Shown: positions 8,298 through 16,799 of the stretch, piece after piece | Position numbering within the stretch: position 1 is the first letter of the stretch | How the letters are laid out: every line of letters begins with the position of its first letter | Assembly: GCA_004078665.1 (NCBI GenBank) | Contig: SCFO01000003.1 | Span: 124,001-188,000, forward strand | Direction of reading: 5' to 3' | DNA: 64,000 nt | DNA from: Halobacillus fulvus | GTDB taxonomy: Bacteria; Bacillota; Bacilli; Bacillales; Halobacillaceae | Made by a program: the position numbers and the translations under genes | The notes under the pieces: generated by a model | What the model was told of the DNA's origin: nothing | Database searches by the model: none | What the model saw: only the letters and a program-made list of their open reading frames with translations

Positions 8298-9596
8298 ATG
8301 GAAAATAAAAAAGGGAATCCTTTGGCTTTGATTCCGTTCGGTGTCTTTATCATATTATTTATTGGTTCAGGAATAGCTTTAGGCGATTTCTATCAAATGC
8401 CTGTACTTGTCGCCATGTTCGCGGCGATATTGGTGGCTTTGCTGATGAATCGCAAAACAGATTTTCAGACGAAATTGAACCATCTGACAAAAGGTGGTGG
8501 GGATCCTAACATCATTTTGATGGTCATCATCTTTTTGTTGGCGGGTGCTTTCACTTCGGTAGCGGAAGGGGCGGGAGCAGTAGATTCAACGGTTAACTTA
8601 GGGTTGACGCTGCTGCCTGGTAACCTTCTGATTGTCGGCGTCTTCATTATTTCCTGTTTCATTTCGATTTCCATGGGTACTTCTGTAGGTACGATTGTGG
8701 CCCTTGCCCCGATTGGAATGGGAATTGCGGAACAGACAGATATCGGAGTAGCGCTGGCTATGGGAGCAATTGTCAGCGGTGCGATGTTTGGTGATAATTT
8801 ATCGATTATTTCCGATACGACGATTGCTGCTGTCAGGACTCAAGGAGCGGAAATGAAAGATAAATTCCGTGCCAACTTCTTTATCGTCCTGCCGGCGGCC
8901 GTCGTCACCGCTATCATTTTTGGCTTCCTATCAGCAGGCGACGCATCCACAGCTCAGGAGGAATACCCTTATCAGATTGTCGAGGTGCTCCCTTATTTAG
9001 GGGTTCTAATCTTCGCTGTCATCGGGGTTAATGTCATTTATGTCCTGATGGGCGGAGTGATTTTCGCGGGACTCGTCGGGCTTCTGACAAATGGATTCAG
9101 TCTGACAGAGTTTGTCACATTGCTTGGCGACGGCTTCAGCGGCATGTTTGAACTATCTGTCCTCGTCATTCTGCTTGGTGGACTTGTGGAACTGATCCGT
9201 CAAAATGGTGGAATCGACTTTCTTCTGCAGGCCATCAGCCGCCGTGCCAAATCCAACCGTGGAGGGGAATTCGGGATTGCGGGCCTTGTTGGAGCGGTCA
9301 ACCTCTCCACAGCGAATAACACGATTTCGATCATTACGGCAGGTCCTCTTGCCAAACAGATTTCGGATGAATTCGGCATTCAGGCGAAGCGGTCCGCGAG
9401 TCTGCTTGATATATTTGCAAGCTCCGTTCAAGGTCTGATTCCGTATGGTGCGCAGATTCTGGCAGTGGCAGGAGTAGCTGGAATTTCTCCTGTTCAAATC
9501 GTGCCGTTCTGCTTTTATCCGATGCTCCTTGCCTTGTCAGGTCTTTTGGCGATATCCTTGCGTTTTCCAAAGTTCACTGTAAGGAGTGAGCGGTAG
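8298..9596 (+). CDS. Na+/H+ antiporter, NhaC family
   Basis: This 432-residue protein has about 10-12 membrane helices. It carries the paired NhaC-superfamily signatures: SMGTSVGTIVALAPIG in the first half, the GAMFGDNLSIISDTT block, and the inverted counterpart NLSTANNTISIITAGP in the second half. Such proteins exchange internal Na+ (some also organic acids) for external H+, which fits a salt-tolerant host. Start and ribosome site (AAGGTGAACATATG) are unambiguous. A second antiporter of the same superfamily is at 45048. The exact substrate cannot be settled, because NhaC relatives include malate/lactate antiporters. Confidence 0.85.
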   Translation: MENKKGNPLALIPFGVFIILFIGSGIALGDFYQMPVLVAMFAAILVALLMNRKTDFQTKLNHLTKGGGDPNIILMVIIFLLAGAFTSVAEGAGAVDSTVNLGLTLLPGNLLIVGVFIISCFISISMGTSVGTIVALAPIGMGIAEQTDIGVALAMGAIVSGAMFGDNLSIISDTTIAAVRTQGAEMKDKFRANFFIVLPAAVVTAIIFGFLSAGDASTAQEEYPYQIVEVLPYLGVLIFAVIGVNVIYVLMGGVIFAGLVGLLTNGFSLTEFVTLLGDGFSGMFELSVLVILLGGLVELIRQNGGIDFLLQAISRRAKSNRGGEFGIAGLVGAVNLSTANNTISIITAGPLAKQISDEFGIQAKRSASLLDIFASSVQGLIPYGAQILAVAGVAGISPVQIVPFCFYPMLLALSGLLAISLRFPKFTVRSER

Positions 9597-10076
9597 GTGA
9601 TCATAGAAATCATTGATATCCACCCGGAGCATCTTGTTGATTTTTATCGGTGGGAAATAGACCGGGAGCTTCAGTGGCAGACTGGTATGGAGAAGCCTCG
9701 ATCTATCGTGGAATTGATGGATTCATATGATCGCTACTTTTTCGGGGAAGAACCTGAGTTATATATGAAATCGATCGAAGTAGACGGTAGTATCGTCGGA
9801 AAGCTCGAGCTTTATGAAACAACGGATGCCGCTTATATTGGGATGATCATGGGTGAGAGAAGAGGAGAGGGCATCGGATCGTACGCTCTCGAAAGTTTTC
9901 TTCAAGATATCAAAGCGAAAAAAGGCATCCATCATGTGCATGCTGAGGTATATGCAGATAATCCCGGCAGCCTCCGTTTTTTTGAACGGAATGGGTTCCG
10001 ACAAACTGGGAAAACGGAAGTGGAGATGTTCAGAGGCGAAGAGCGGACTTTGATCCTTGTCGAACGGTTTCTGTAG
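9597..10076 (+). CDS. GNAT family N-acetyltransferase
   Basis: A 159-residue single-domain acetyltransferase. The acetyl-CoA pyrophosphate loop is visible as MGERRGEGIGSYALE (R/Q-x-x-G-x-G/A type), followed by HAEVYADNPGSLRFFERNGF, the usual motif B where an Asn-rich turn leads into FYEKxGF. It starts with GTG directly after the antiporter stop codon and has AAGGAG about 10 bases upstream, so it is probably co-transcribed with the antiporter. The acceptor is unknown. Confidence 0.88.
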   Translation: MIIEIIDIHPEHLVDFYRWEIDRELQWQTGMEKPRSIVELMDSYDRYFFGEEPELYMKSIEVDGSIVGKLELYETTDAAYIGMIMGERRGEGIGSYALESFLQDIKAKKGIHHVHAEVYADNPGSLRFFERNGFRQTGKTEVEMFRGEERTLILVERFL

Positions 10077-10081
10077 AAAGA

Positions 10082-10118
10082 AATGCACGGAGTTCTGCGT
10101 AGCTCCGTGCATTTTTTT
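10082..10118. terminator. Rho-independent terminator
   Basis: An 11-bp perfect stem (AATGCACGGAG with CTCCGTGCATT) is followed by T7 on the + strand. It ends the antiporter-acetyltransferase unit and may also serve the convergent anti-sigma gene. Confidence 0.9.
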
Positions 10119-10121
10119 GCT

Positions 10122-11597
10122 TTATGATCGAATGTCTGTAAGTATCCAGTTGTCTTCTGATAACTGGAACGTTATCGTCAGTTGATCCTCGCGCGTAACA
10201 AAGTGGTAGGTGATTCTTTCTCCTTTTTCATCTGTCAGATAGTACTTAAGATTGGCTGGATCTTGTGCAAGTTTCGATAAGACTGGATCTACTTCTAGAA
10301 AACTCATGTTCCGGCTGAGCTTGTTCAGAGCTTCTGTATTTTGATCGCGGACGGATTGAATCATAATACGTAACACCTCTTTTGGTGAAAGGCCCGCGAA
10401 TGAAAGGGCCTCGTAAGCTTCTTGTTCTTCCTCATTCAACAGCCACAGTCCTCCGCTTTCAATTCGGTCGACTTCTCTAACGTTATACTCGATTTCTCCA
10501 TCCAAAATGTCCAACATCACAGAGAACATATCCTGGTTGAGGTCAATGCGTTGCCAGTCAGACTCTTGATAGGTGTAGTAGGCGTCACGCAAAATAGGGA
10601 CGAAAGGACTCTCGGCATTCTCCTCTATTAAAAGATGGAATTCCCGTCGAGTGTTCTCAGGTATCGTTTCTCCTTCTTCCAACCCTAGCATCAAGAGAGC
10701 TTCCATATGGGAGCGAAGTGGATTCATAAACGTATATGTCCATTCAAAGCTTGAGTTGTAGGCATGGATGACCGTTTCGACATCCCCCCACATTTCCTTC
10801 CATTCATCCTTTTCGTACTGATCGAAGGGGGCGATAGAAGGCTGTAACTGATCCATTGCTTCCGCATACGTGTACATCCATTCATCAAAATCATAGTCGA
10901 TGAGATTCCTGATTTCAGGATAATCAGGAACGACTAAGAAATCACTCCCTTCCCCTTTGACTAAGATTCTGTATCCCTGATCGTGTAAGGTTTGTATGGC
11001 GTCATTCACTTGGTCCTTTCCAGTGGAGTCCTCACTCCTAAGAGCAGCGATATCAGCCGTTTCCCAGTTCACACTCACCGTTTGCTCATTCCACCACTCT
11101 TGCATCGAAGGCTGGAACATTCCGAAGAATCCTAAAATATCCTCCGTAAATACTCGGATATTTTGATCGTTCAGGTTTTGTTCGTTTGCATATTGGACGG
11201 GAGTCGTCAGTAAATCGTCAATTCTTTCCTTCGCATCATGAAAAGCAATTGAGTCTGGATCGCCGTCGAACGATTGGACGATTTCTTCTGCTCGTTCCAC
11301 TTCATAAAACATCTCGGTTTTCTCGACTCCCAAAGATTCCTCGAACTTTTCCTTCTCTTGTTCATAATATTCGCGTAGGTCGGCCTCGTCTCCAGGCTGA
11401 TTGATGATGCCTAAAGTGGTGATGATAAAAAGGAGACAGGCGGCTGCCAGACTGCTTATATAAAAGAAAGGCCTCTTTTGAAGCGTTTTTCTTCTGGGAA
11501 GGGAAGACATGATGTTGTCTACGTCTGATTGTCTTGGGAAACGATCATCGTCTCTTTTCTTTTTATTCATGTGCTGATTAAATTGAAAATCATCCAT
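10122..11597 (-). CDS. Membrane-anchored anti-sigma factor candidate with large external domain
   Basis: A 491-residue protein directly downstream of an ECF sigma gene and overlapping it by 8 bases. The first 44 or so residues are polar and basic (PRQSDVDNIM). One membrane helix follows (FFYISSLAAACLLFIITTLG), then about 425 acidic residues that would lie outside the cell. The layout is that of an ECF anti-sigma factor: cytoplasmic sigma-binding tail, single helix, sensor domain. No zinc-binding HxxxCxxC anti-sigma motif is present, and I do not recognise the outer domain, so the role rests on operon context and topology. Confidence 0.65.
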   Translation of the reverse strand: MDDFQFNQHMNKKKRDDDRFPRQSDVDNIMSSLPRRKTLQKRPFFYISSLAAACLLFIITTLGIINQPGDEADLREYYEQEKEKFEESLGVEKTEMFYEVERAEEIVQSFDGDPDSIAFHDAKERIDDLLTTPVQYANEQNLNDQNIRVFTEDILGFFGMFQPSMQEWWNEQTVSVNWETADIAALRSEDSTGKDQVNDAIQTLHDQGYRILVKGEGSDFLVVPDYPEIRNLIDYDFDEWMYTYAEAMDQLQPSIAPFDQYEKDEWKEMWGDVETVIHAYNSSFEWTYTFMNPLRSHMEALLMLGLEEGETIPENTRREFHLLIEENAESPFVPILRDAYYTYQESDWQRIDLNQDMFSVMLDILDGEIEYNVREVDRIESGGLWLLNEEEQEAYEALSFAGLSPKEVLRIMIQSVRDQNTEALNKLSRNMSFLEVDPVLSKLAQDPANLKYYLTDEKGERITYHFVTREDQLTITFQLSEDNWILTDIRS

Positions 11598-12120
11598 GGT
11601 CTGAGGCCTCCTTTTCTTGAATGAGATGCTTCAGCTTTTCTTTTCCCCGGTGCAATCTCGTTTTCACAGTTCCTTGTGAAAGCTTTAAAATATCTCCGAT
11701 TTCCTCATAGCTATGGTCATGGAAATAATAAAGAATAAGAGGGACGCGGTAGGTTTCTTTCATCTCAAGGAGCGATTCGTGTACCGGATCGGTATTTTGG
11801 GGACCGTGCGTACGGTGAACCAACTCATGATGGTACTTGTTCCATTTGTCCCTTTCTCTCTTCCGTTTTCGATGATGGTCTCTGGCTGTATTCAATGCGA
11901 TCGGGTAAAGCCAGGTAGTGAACTTCCCTTTTTTAAATCGGTGTATGTTTTGATAGACTTTCACCCAAACCTCCTGGGTCATGTCAGCTATATCACTTCG
12001 TGGAATTCCAAATTGATAAATAAATCTCTCGACAGCATCAATGTATCGTTCGACAAGTGTTCGGAACGCTGCCTCGTCTTGTCGTTTCGCTCGTTTTATT
12101 AATGACTTTTCATCCTCCAT
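11590..12120 (-). CDS. ECF-type RNA polymerase sigma factor
   Basis: A 176-residue group 4 sigma factor with only regions 2 and 4. Region 2 contains DIADMTQEVWVKVYQNIHRF followed by FTTWLYPIALNTARDHHRKR. Region 4 is the helix-turn-helix SYEEIGDILKLSQGTVKTRL. It would direct RNA polymerase to envelope-stress type promoters when released from the neighbouring membrane protein. AGGAGGTGATGGT precedes its ATG, an almost perfect ribosome site. A TGAAAC-N17-CGTTA promoter 34 bases upstream of the start suggests positive autoregulation. Confidence 0.92.
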   Translation of the reverse strand: MEDEKSLIKRAKRQDEAAFRTLVERYIDAVERFIYQFGIPRSDIADMTQEVWVKVYQNIHRFKKGKFTTWLYPIALNTARDHHRKRKRERDKWNKYHHELVHRTHGPQNTDPVHESLLEMKETYRVPLILYYFHDHSYEEIGDILKLSQGTVKTRLHRGKEKLKHLIQEKEASDHG

Positions 12121-12153
12121 ACCATCACCTCCTGAACGACCTGTTCCATTATG

Positions 12154-12181
12154 TAACGGAGTATGTTGGCAAATAGTTTCA
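12154..12181 (-). promoter_or_regulatory. ECF-type promoter of the sigma/anti-sigma operon
   Basis: On the minus strand TGAAAC (12181-12176) is followed after 17 bases by CGTTA (12158-12154). This is close to the TGAAAC/CGTA pattern used by SigW-like ECF factors. It lies just upstream of the sigma gene and points into it. A promoter with the same -35 box, the same 17-base spacer and CGTATA is found upstream of the AIM24 gene at 47152. Confidence 0.6.
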
Positions 12182-12383
12182 ATTCCTTATGAAAATTTAA
12201 AATTAGATGGGAAATCGTACATCGGATCAGTGTCCAAACTTTTTTCCACGCTCTGAAAGAGGTTGGCCATTTTACAGGTGGAAGACGTATCTTAGGAGTA
12301 GTTTCACTTCATTTTAATAGTAACGAACTTTGGCGAAGTGCAGGGGGGAGAGGGATAAGGCACACTGTAATTCGACAATTATA

Positions 12384-12395
12384 GAAACCGGTTTC
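12384..12395. promoter_or_regulatory. LacI-type operator O1
   Basis: The perfect palindrome GAAACCGGTTTC has the CG centre typical of LacI/GalR-family operators. Two identical copies occur at 12500-12511 and 18159-18170, nowhere else noted in the window. It lies upstream of the candidate -35 box of the glucan-uptake operon. Confidence 0.75.
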
Positions 12396-12426
12396 CAAAA
12401 ACATTTAAAAATTTTCAAAAAAGTTA

Positions 12427-12455
12427 TTGAAAACGGATACAATATGTGGTTTAAT
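12427..12455 (+). promoter_or_regulatory. Candidate sigma-A promoter of the beta-glucan operon
   Basis: TTGAAA (12427-12432), a 17-base spacer and TTTAAT (12450-12455) give near-consensus hexamers. The promoter sits between two identical operators, so a looped repressor complex would enclose it. Confidence 0.55.
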
Positions 12456-12499
12456 CGTGACAAGGCTTACAAATCAATTGATTTTTTTTAGGCGTTTAC

Positions 12500-12511
12500 G
12501 AAACCGGTTTC
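12500..12511. promoter_or_regulatory. LacI-type operator O2
   Basis: An identical GAAACCGGTTTC palindrome, 116 bp centre to centre from O1 (about 11 helical turns). It lies downstream of the candidate promoter and just before the ribosome site of the binding-protein gene. A repressor bound here could block transcription directly. Confidence 0.75.
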
Positions 12512-12544
12512 TTAAATGCCAAACTTTCGAAGGGAGATCGAGAT

Positions 12545-13822
12545 GTGAAGAGAAAATTAACGATGTTTTCCGTTGCAATGATTAGTTTTGTATTGATTCT
12601 TGCTGGCTGTAGTGGTGGGGGAGAAGAGGCTTCCTCAAGCGAAGGCGGCGTCACTTTAGACTTTTGGGTATTTGGAGCGACAAACTATGAAGCTCTAGCC
12701 GAGAAATATGAAGAAGAGAACCCGAATGTAAAAATCAACATTAAAAACTCTGAACTAGGTGATCACCACAATAGTTTGTTCACAGCGATTTCAGCTGGAA
12801 CAGGAGCTCCGGATTTGACGATGATCGAAGTCGATCAGCTTGACCGTTACCGTGAAGCTCAAGAGCGTTTTGTTAACTTGTATGATCTAGGTGCAGAAGA
12901 AGTTCAGGATCAATACTTAGATTGGAAATGGCAAGGTGCTGAAAACGCTGAGGGAGATTTCTTGTTCGGTCTTCCGACAGATATCGGTCCTAAAGCAATG
13001 TACTTCCATACAGATGTAATGGAAGAAGCAGGCCTTCCAACAGATCCAGACGCAGTAAGCGAACAGATCTCGACTCCAGAAGCATTCTCTGAAGCAGCTG
13101 ACCAAGTGCTTGAAGCTACTGGGAAGCCTATGGTAGACAGTATGGAAATGGCGTTCCGTGCAAACATGGATGCCCTTGAAGTCAGTTATTTCAACCGTGA
13201 TGGTGAGTTATTGATTTCTGAGCCAGACAACGGTGTTAAAGAAGCGTATGATTTTGCAGTTCAATTGAATGAGCAAGGTGTTGTAGGAGACTACACAATG
13301 TGGACACCGGAATGGGCGAACGCATTGAATGAAGGTGGATTCGCTGTTGAGATGGCTCCGGCATGGTTGAAAGGTTATATGACGGAAAATGCTCCTGACA
13401 GTGCTGGGAAATGGAGAGTTACAACTCTTCCAGATCAATTCGCCGGTAACTGGGGCGGTTCTTATGTAGCGATTCCTGCAGAGACAGATTACAGTGAAGA
13501 AGCATATGACTTCGCTCAATGGCTTCTTTCTCCTGAGAATCAGCTTGAATCTTTCGTAGAGAGTGGTCTTTTCCCATCTACACCAGCGACGTACGAAATG
13601 GAAGAATTCCAGAACAACTCTGACGAATACTTCGGTGGTCAAAACACAGCCGAATACTTCGCAGAAGCAGCGCAAAACATTCCTGCCGTTTACAAAGGAC
13701 CGAAATATGTAACGGTAAATAATGAAGTTTTGACGGCTCTGACGAACGTCCAGGATGGTGGAGACCCTGAGGAAGAATGGGAAGCCGCTGTTGAACGGAT
13801 TGAAGGTCTAGTCAGTCGTTAA
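12545..13822 (+). CDS. Sugar ABC transporter solute-binding lipoprotein (beta-glucan oligosaccharides)
   Basis: A 425-residue binding protein. The signal peptide ends in the lipobox LILAGC (Cys22), so the mature protein is lipid-anchored outside the cell. The fold is that of cluster-B/family 1 sugar-binding proteins (LDFWVFGA at the mature N-terminus, later ALNEGGFAVEMAPAWLKGY and YVAIPAETD). The start is GTG with AGGGAG upstream. Together with the two following permeases it makes an oligosaccharide importer. No ATPase gene is present, so it probably shares a common MsmX-type ATPase encoded elsewhere. The ligand is inferred from the GH16 and GH1 genes in the same locus. Confidence 0.88.
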   Translation: MKRKLTMFSVAMISFVLILAGCSGGGEEASSSEGGVTLDFWVFGATNYEALAEKYEEENPNVKINIKNSELGDHHNSLFTAISAGTGAPDLTMIEVDQLDRYREAQERFVNLYDLGAEEVQDQYLDWKWQGAENAEGDFLFGLPTDIGPKAMYFHTDVMEEAGLPTDPDAVSEQISTPEAFSEAADQVLEATGKPMVDSMEMAFRANMDALEVSYFNRDGELLISEPDNGVKEAYDFAVQLNEQGVVGDYTMWTPEWANALNEGGFAVEMAPAWLKGYMTENAPDSAGKWRVTTLPDQFAGNWGGSYVAIPAETDYSEEAYDFAQWLLSPENQLESFVESGLFPSTPATYEMEEFQNNSDEYFGGQNTAEYFAEAAQNIPAVYKGPKYVTVNNEVLTALTNVQDGGDPEEEWEAAVERIEGLVSR

Positions 13823-13825
13823 ATG

Positions 13826-13860
13826 AAAATGGGCTGGGGGTCTCTCCCAGCCTCCATTTT
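13826..13860 (+). promoter_or_regulatory. Intra-operon stem-loop after the binding-protein gene
   Basis: AAAATGG-GCTGGG pairs with CCCAGC-CT-CCATTTT around a short loop. It ends in TTTTATAAGGAG, where the ribosome site of the next gene begins. Such hairpins often stabilise binding-protein mRNA and partly stop transcription into permease genes; that role is inferred here. Confidence 0.6.
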
Positions 13861-13876
13861 ATAAGGAGTTGAAATT

Positions 13877-14836
13877 GTGGAAAACGCACACAAACAGCAG
13901 CAAAGGGCTTCTTCTGCTCCTGCGGCGAAGAGTAGCTTATCAGAAAAAAAGAAAGATATGATTTCAGGATACTTATATGTTGCTCCTTTTTTCATTATTT
14001 TTGCCATCATAGGCCTTTATCCGGCAGCATTCAGTATTGTACTTGCTTTCCAGGATTGGAATGGCCTCGGTCAGATGGACTTTGTAGGGTTAAGGAACTT
14101 TGTCGTCGTCCTGCAGGATCCGTTGTTTTGGAAGTCGTTATATAACACGGTCATTATCGGGCTGATGGGGACAGCACCTCAGCTGATTGTCGGTATTATT
14201 CTCGCCTACTTTTTGAACATGGCTGTCATCAAATTCACAAACTTTTTCCGAGTCACGATTTTTATGCCTTACATCACATCGATGGTAGCAGTAGCATTAG
14301 TATTCGGTGTTTTCTTCAGCAGTAATGAAACAGCATTAGCAAACTATGTCCTGAGCCTGTTCGGTATGGACCCAGTCAACTGGAAGACCTCAGAGTGGGG
14401 CGCTAAAATTGCGATCTCTTTAATGGTTTTCTGGAGATGGGTCGGATATAACACGATCATTTATTTGGCGGGATTACAGAGTATCCCGAAAGATTTATAT
14501 GAAGCAGCTACGATTGATGGAGCAAACCGCGTCCAACAGTTCCTTCATATTACGGTTCCATTGTTAAAGCCTTTCATTATTCTAACGGTATTCATGTCTA
14601 CAGTAGGTGCGCTACAATTGTTCGCTGAACCAACGGTCTTCCTTGGTGGATCTGCCTTCAGCCGTGATGAAGCGATGACTGTCGTTATGTACTTGTACCG
14701 TGATGCCTTTAACCTCGGATCATTCGGAACAGCATCTGCAACAGCCGTTATTCTGCTTGTCATTATAGTAGGGGCTACAGCATTGAATACATGGTTGACA
14801 TCCGGGTTAGGCCGTAAGAAGAAGAGAGGAGTGTAA
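13877..14836 (+). CDS. Sugar ABC transporter permease (MalF/UgpA type)
   Basis: A 319-residue inner-membrane permease with six or more helices after a polar N-terminus of about 35 residues. The cytoplasmic EAA loop reads YEAATIDGANRVQQFLHITVP, as expected for CUT1 sugar permeases; it docks to the shared ATPase. The GTG start is preceded by AAGGAG. It probably forms a heterodimer with the next gene product, four bases downstream. Confidence 0.92.
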   Translation: MENAHKQQQRASSAPAAKSSLSEKKKDMISGYLYVAPFFIIFAIIGLYPAAFSIVLAFQDWNGLGQMDFVGLRNFVVVLQDPLFWKSLYNTVIIGLMGTAPQLIVGIILAYFLNMAVIKFTNFFRVTIFMPYITSMVAVALVFGVFFSSNETALANYVLSLFGMDPVNWKTSEWGAKIAISLMVFWRWVGYNTIIYLAGLQSIPKDLYEAATIDGANRVQQFLHITVPLLKPFIILTVFMSTVGALQLFAEPTVFLGGSAFSRDEAMTVVMYLYRDAFNLGSFGTASATAVILLVIIVGATALNTWLTSGLGRKKKRGV

Positions 14837-14839
14837 GAC

Positions 14840-15679
14840 ATGAAAAAGGGTAAAACAACAACTTTAAAAGCTGGAACGATTCCAGTGTACATCGTGTTAA
14901 GTCTCGCATCGATTTTATCGATTTTCCCTTTTTACTGGATGTTTGTCATGGCTTCACAACCAAGTGCAGCCTATAATTCAATTCCTCCAACTTTGCTTCC
15001 TGGAGGGATGCTGATTGAGAACTTCCAAAAGGTTTTGGACACGATTCCGTTTTTCCAGGCGATGTGGAACACGATCTTACTGTGTACAACGGTGACGTTA
15101 GCTGTTTTAGTGATCAGCTCATTAGCAGGCTTTGCGTTTGCTAAGTTCCATTTTCCAGGTAAAAACTTTTTGTTCATATGTATTCTCTTGACAATGGTTA
15201 TACCGCCACAGCTTGGGTTAATTCCTCAGTACTATTTGATCTCTCAGCTAGGCTGGCTTGATACATTGCTTGGTGCTGGTGTTTTGTTCCTGCTGAACCC
15301 ATTGGGAATCTTCCTGATGCGTCAGTATATCAGTGAGTCCGTGCCGGATGAGCTGATCGAAGCAGCCAAACTTGATGGCTGTTCCAACTTTAGAATTTAT
15401 AGAAGTATTGTTTTACCGATTGTTAAACCGGCATTCGCGACGTTGGGAATCATCGTCTTTACGCTTGTATGGGGAGAATTCTTATGGCAATTCACCGTTC
15501 TGCGTGATCCGTCCTCCTATACACTGCAAGTCGCTCTTGCCTCGTTGAATAACGCTTTCCGAGTCGATTTCGGAATGCTTGTATCAGGAGTTTTCTGGGC
15601 AACGGTACCATTGATTGTGATATTCCTTATGTTCAATAAACTGTTCATTTCAAGTATTACAGAAGGATCTATCAAGTAA
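14840..15679 (+). CDS. Sugar ABC transporter permease (MalG/UgpE type)
   Basis: A 279-residue permease, a normal length for the MalG group. Its EAA loop is ELIEAAKLDGCSNFRIYRSI, and it has six predicted helices beginning after a short basic N-terminus. It completes the CUT1 importer with the upstream permease and binding protein. The short gap to the upstream gene supports one transcript. Confidence 0.92.
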   Translation: MKKGKTTTLKAGTIPVYIVLSLASILSIFPFYWMFVMASQPSAAYNSIPPTLLPGGMLIENFQKVLDTIPFFQAMWNTILLCTTVTLAVLVISSLAGFAFAKFHFPGKNFLFICILLTMVIPPQLGLIPQYYLISQLGWLDTLLGAGVLFLLNPLGIFLMRQYISESVPDELIEAAKLDGCSNFRIYRSIVLPIVKPAFATLGIIVFTLVWGEFLWQFTVLRDPSSYTLQVALASLNNAFRVDFGMLVSGVFWATVPLIVIFLMFNKLFISSITEGSIK

Positions 15680-15752
15680 TCATGCTATATCCCCCAAATG
15701 TTGATACAATAAGAGTACTGAATTTTACGTTCGTAAGGAGATGGAGTAGGTA

Positions 15753-16760
15753 ATGGACTTGACGATCAAAGACATAGCTAAAATGGCCGGAGTGTCTCCA
15801 GCAACCGTTTCGAAGATCATCAACAACTATGGGGGAATTAGCGAGCCGACACGCCAGAAAGTATTTAAAATCATTGAAGATACTGAGTATCAGCCAACGT
15901 TTTCTGCTAAGTCTCTGGCTACGAAAAAATCAAACTTAATTGGATTGATTTATGCCGGTGAAATCAACGTCGACTTGAAGCACCCGTTTTTTAATGAAGT
16001 GGTTAACGCCTTCAAAAAATCTGTCGGTGCTTTAGGTTACGACCTACTGCTCTTTTCCAATGAAAGGTTCTACAAAGGAGAGAGCAAGTACTTGGAACGC
16101 TGTAAACATTTCAGTGTCGACGGCGTTTTGGTGATTGCGGGGGATGAAGTGGAAGACGCAGTCCTCGAAATTGCCGAAAGTCCGATCCCAAGTGTAGGGA
16201 TTGACCTGAAGCTTGAAGGAAAACATTCGAGTTATTTGATGACGGATAATGAGAAAATCGGACATAAAGTCGTCGAATACCTCTATTTGAATCAAATCAG
16301 GAAAGTCGCTTACATTGGCGGTAAACAGAATTCACTAGTGTCTAGTATTCGAAATGAAGGGTTTTTAAAAGCGATGAAGAGCTTTAATATGCCCATCGTT
16401 GAAAACTGGGTGAAATATGGAGACTTTTTTGAAGAAAGTGGATATCGTTCCATGGTGGAAATACTGGACGGAGGCGAATATCCTCAGGCGGTATTTGCAG
16501 CTTCTGACATGATGGCGCTCGGAGCCTTAAAAGCGATCAAGGAGAGAGGACTGTCAGTACCGGAGGACATCCAGTTGATTGGCTGTGATGATATTGAAGC
16601 TTGCCGTTACAGTGATCCTCCACTTAGCACGGTGAAACAAGATAAACAAAAATTGGGGAAATTAGCAGCTTATATGCTTGACGATTTAATTCAGGAAAAT
16701 GGAGAGATCCATCCTGTCAAGGTAGATCCCGAACTGATCGTCCGGTCGTCCAGCTTGTAA
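15753..16760 (+). CDS. LacI/GalR family transcriptional regulator of the beta-glucan locus
   Basis: A 335-residue repressor. Residues 3-22 form the helix-turn-helix (TIKDIAKMAGVSPATVSKII) followed by a hinge. The rest is a periplasmic-binding-type sensor with FFNEVVNAF, DGVLVIAGD and the late GCDDIEACRYSDPPLSTV typical of the family. It is encoded between the transporter and the beta-glucosidase. Three identical CG-centred palindromes at 12384, 12500 and 18159 are its likely operators, so it probably represses both transcription units until a glucan-derived sugar binds. AAGGAG precedes ATG 15753. Confidence 0.93.
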   Translation: MDLTIKDIAKMAGVSPATVSKIINNYGGISEPTRQKVFKIIEDTEYQPTFSAKSLATKKSNLIGLIYAGEINVDLKHPFFNEVVNAFKKSVGALGYDLLLFSNERFYKGESKYLERCKHFSVDGVLVIAGDEVEDAVLEIAESPIPSVGIDLKLEGKHSSYLMTDNEKIGHKVVEYLYLNQIRKVAYIGGKQNSLVSSIRNEGFLKAMKSFNMPIVENWVKYGDFFEESGYRSMVEILDGGEYPQAVFAASDMMALGALKAIKERGLSVPEDIQLIGCDDIEACRYSDPPLSTVKQDKQKLGKLAAYMLDDLIQENGEIHPVKVDPELIVRSSSL

Positions 16761-16799
16761 GATGTTTTCTACACATTGACATACAGGAGGAAGTAGATC

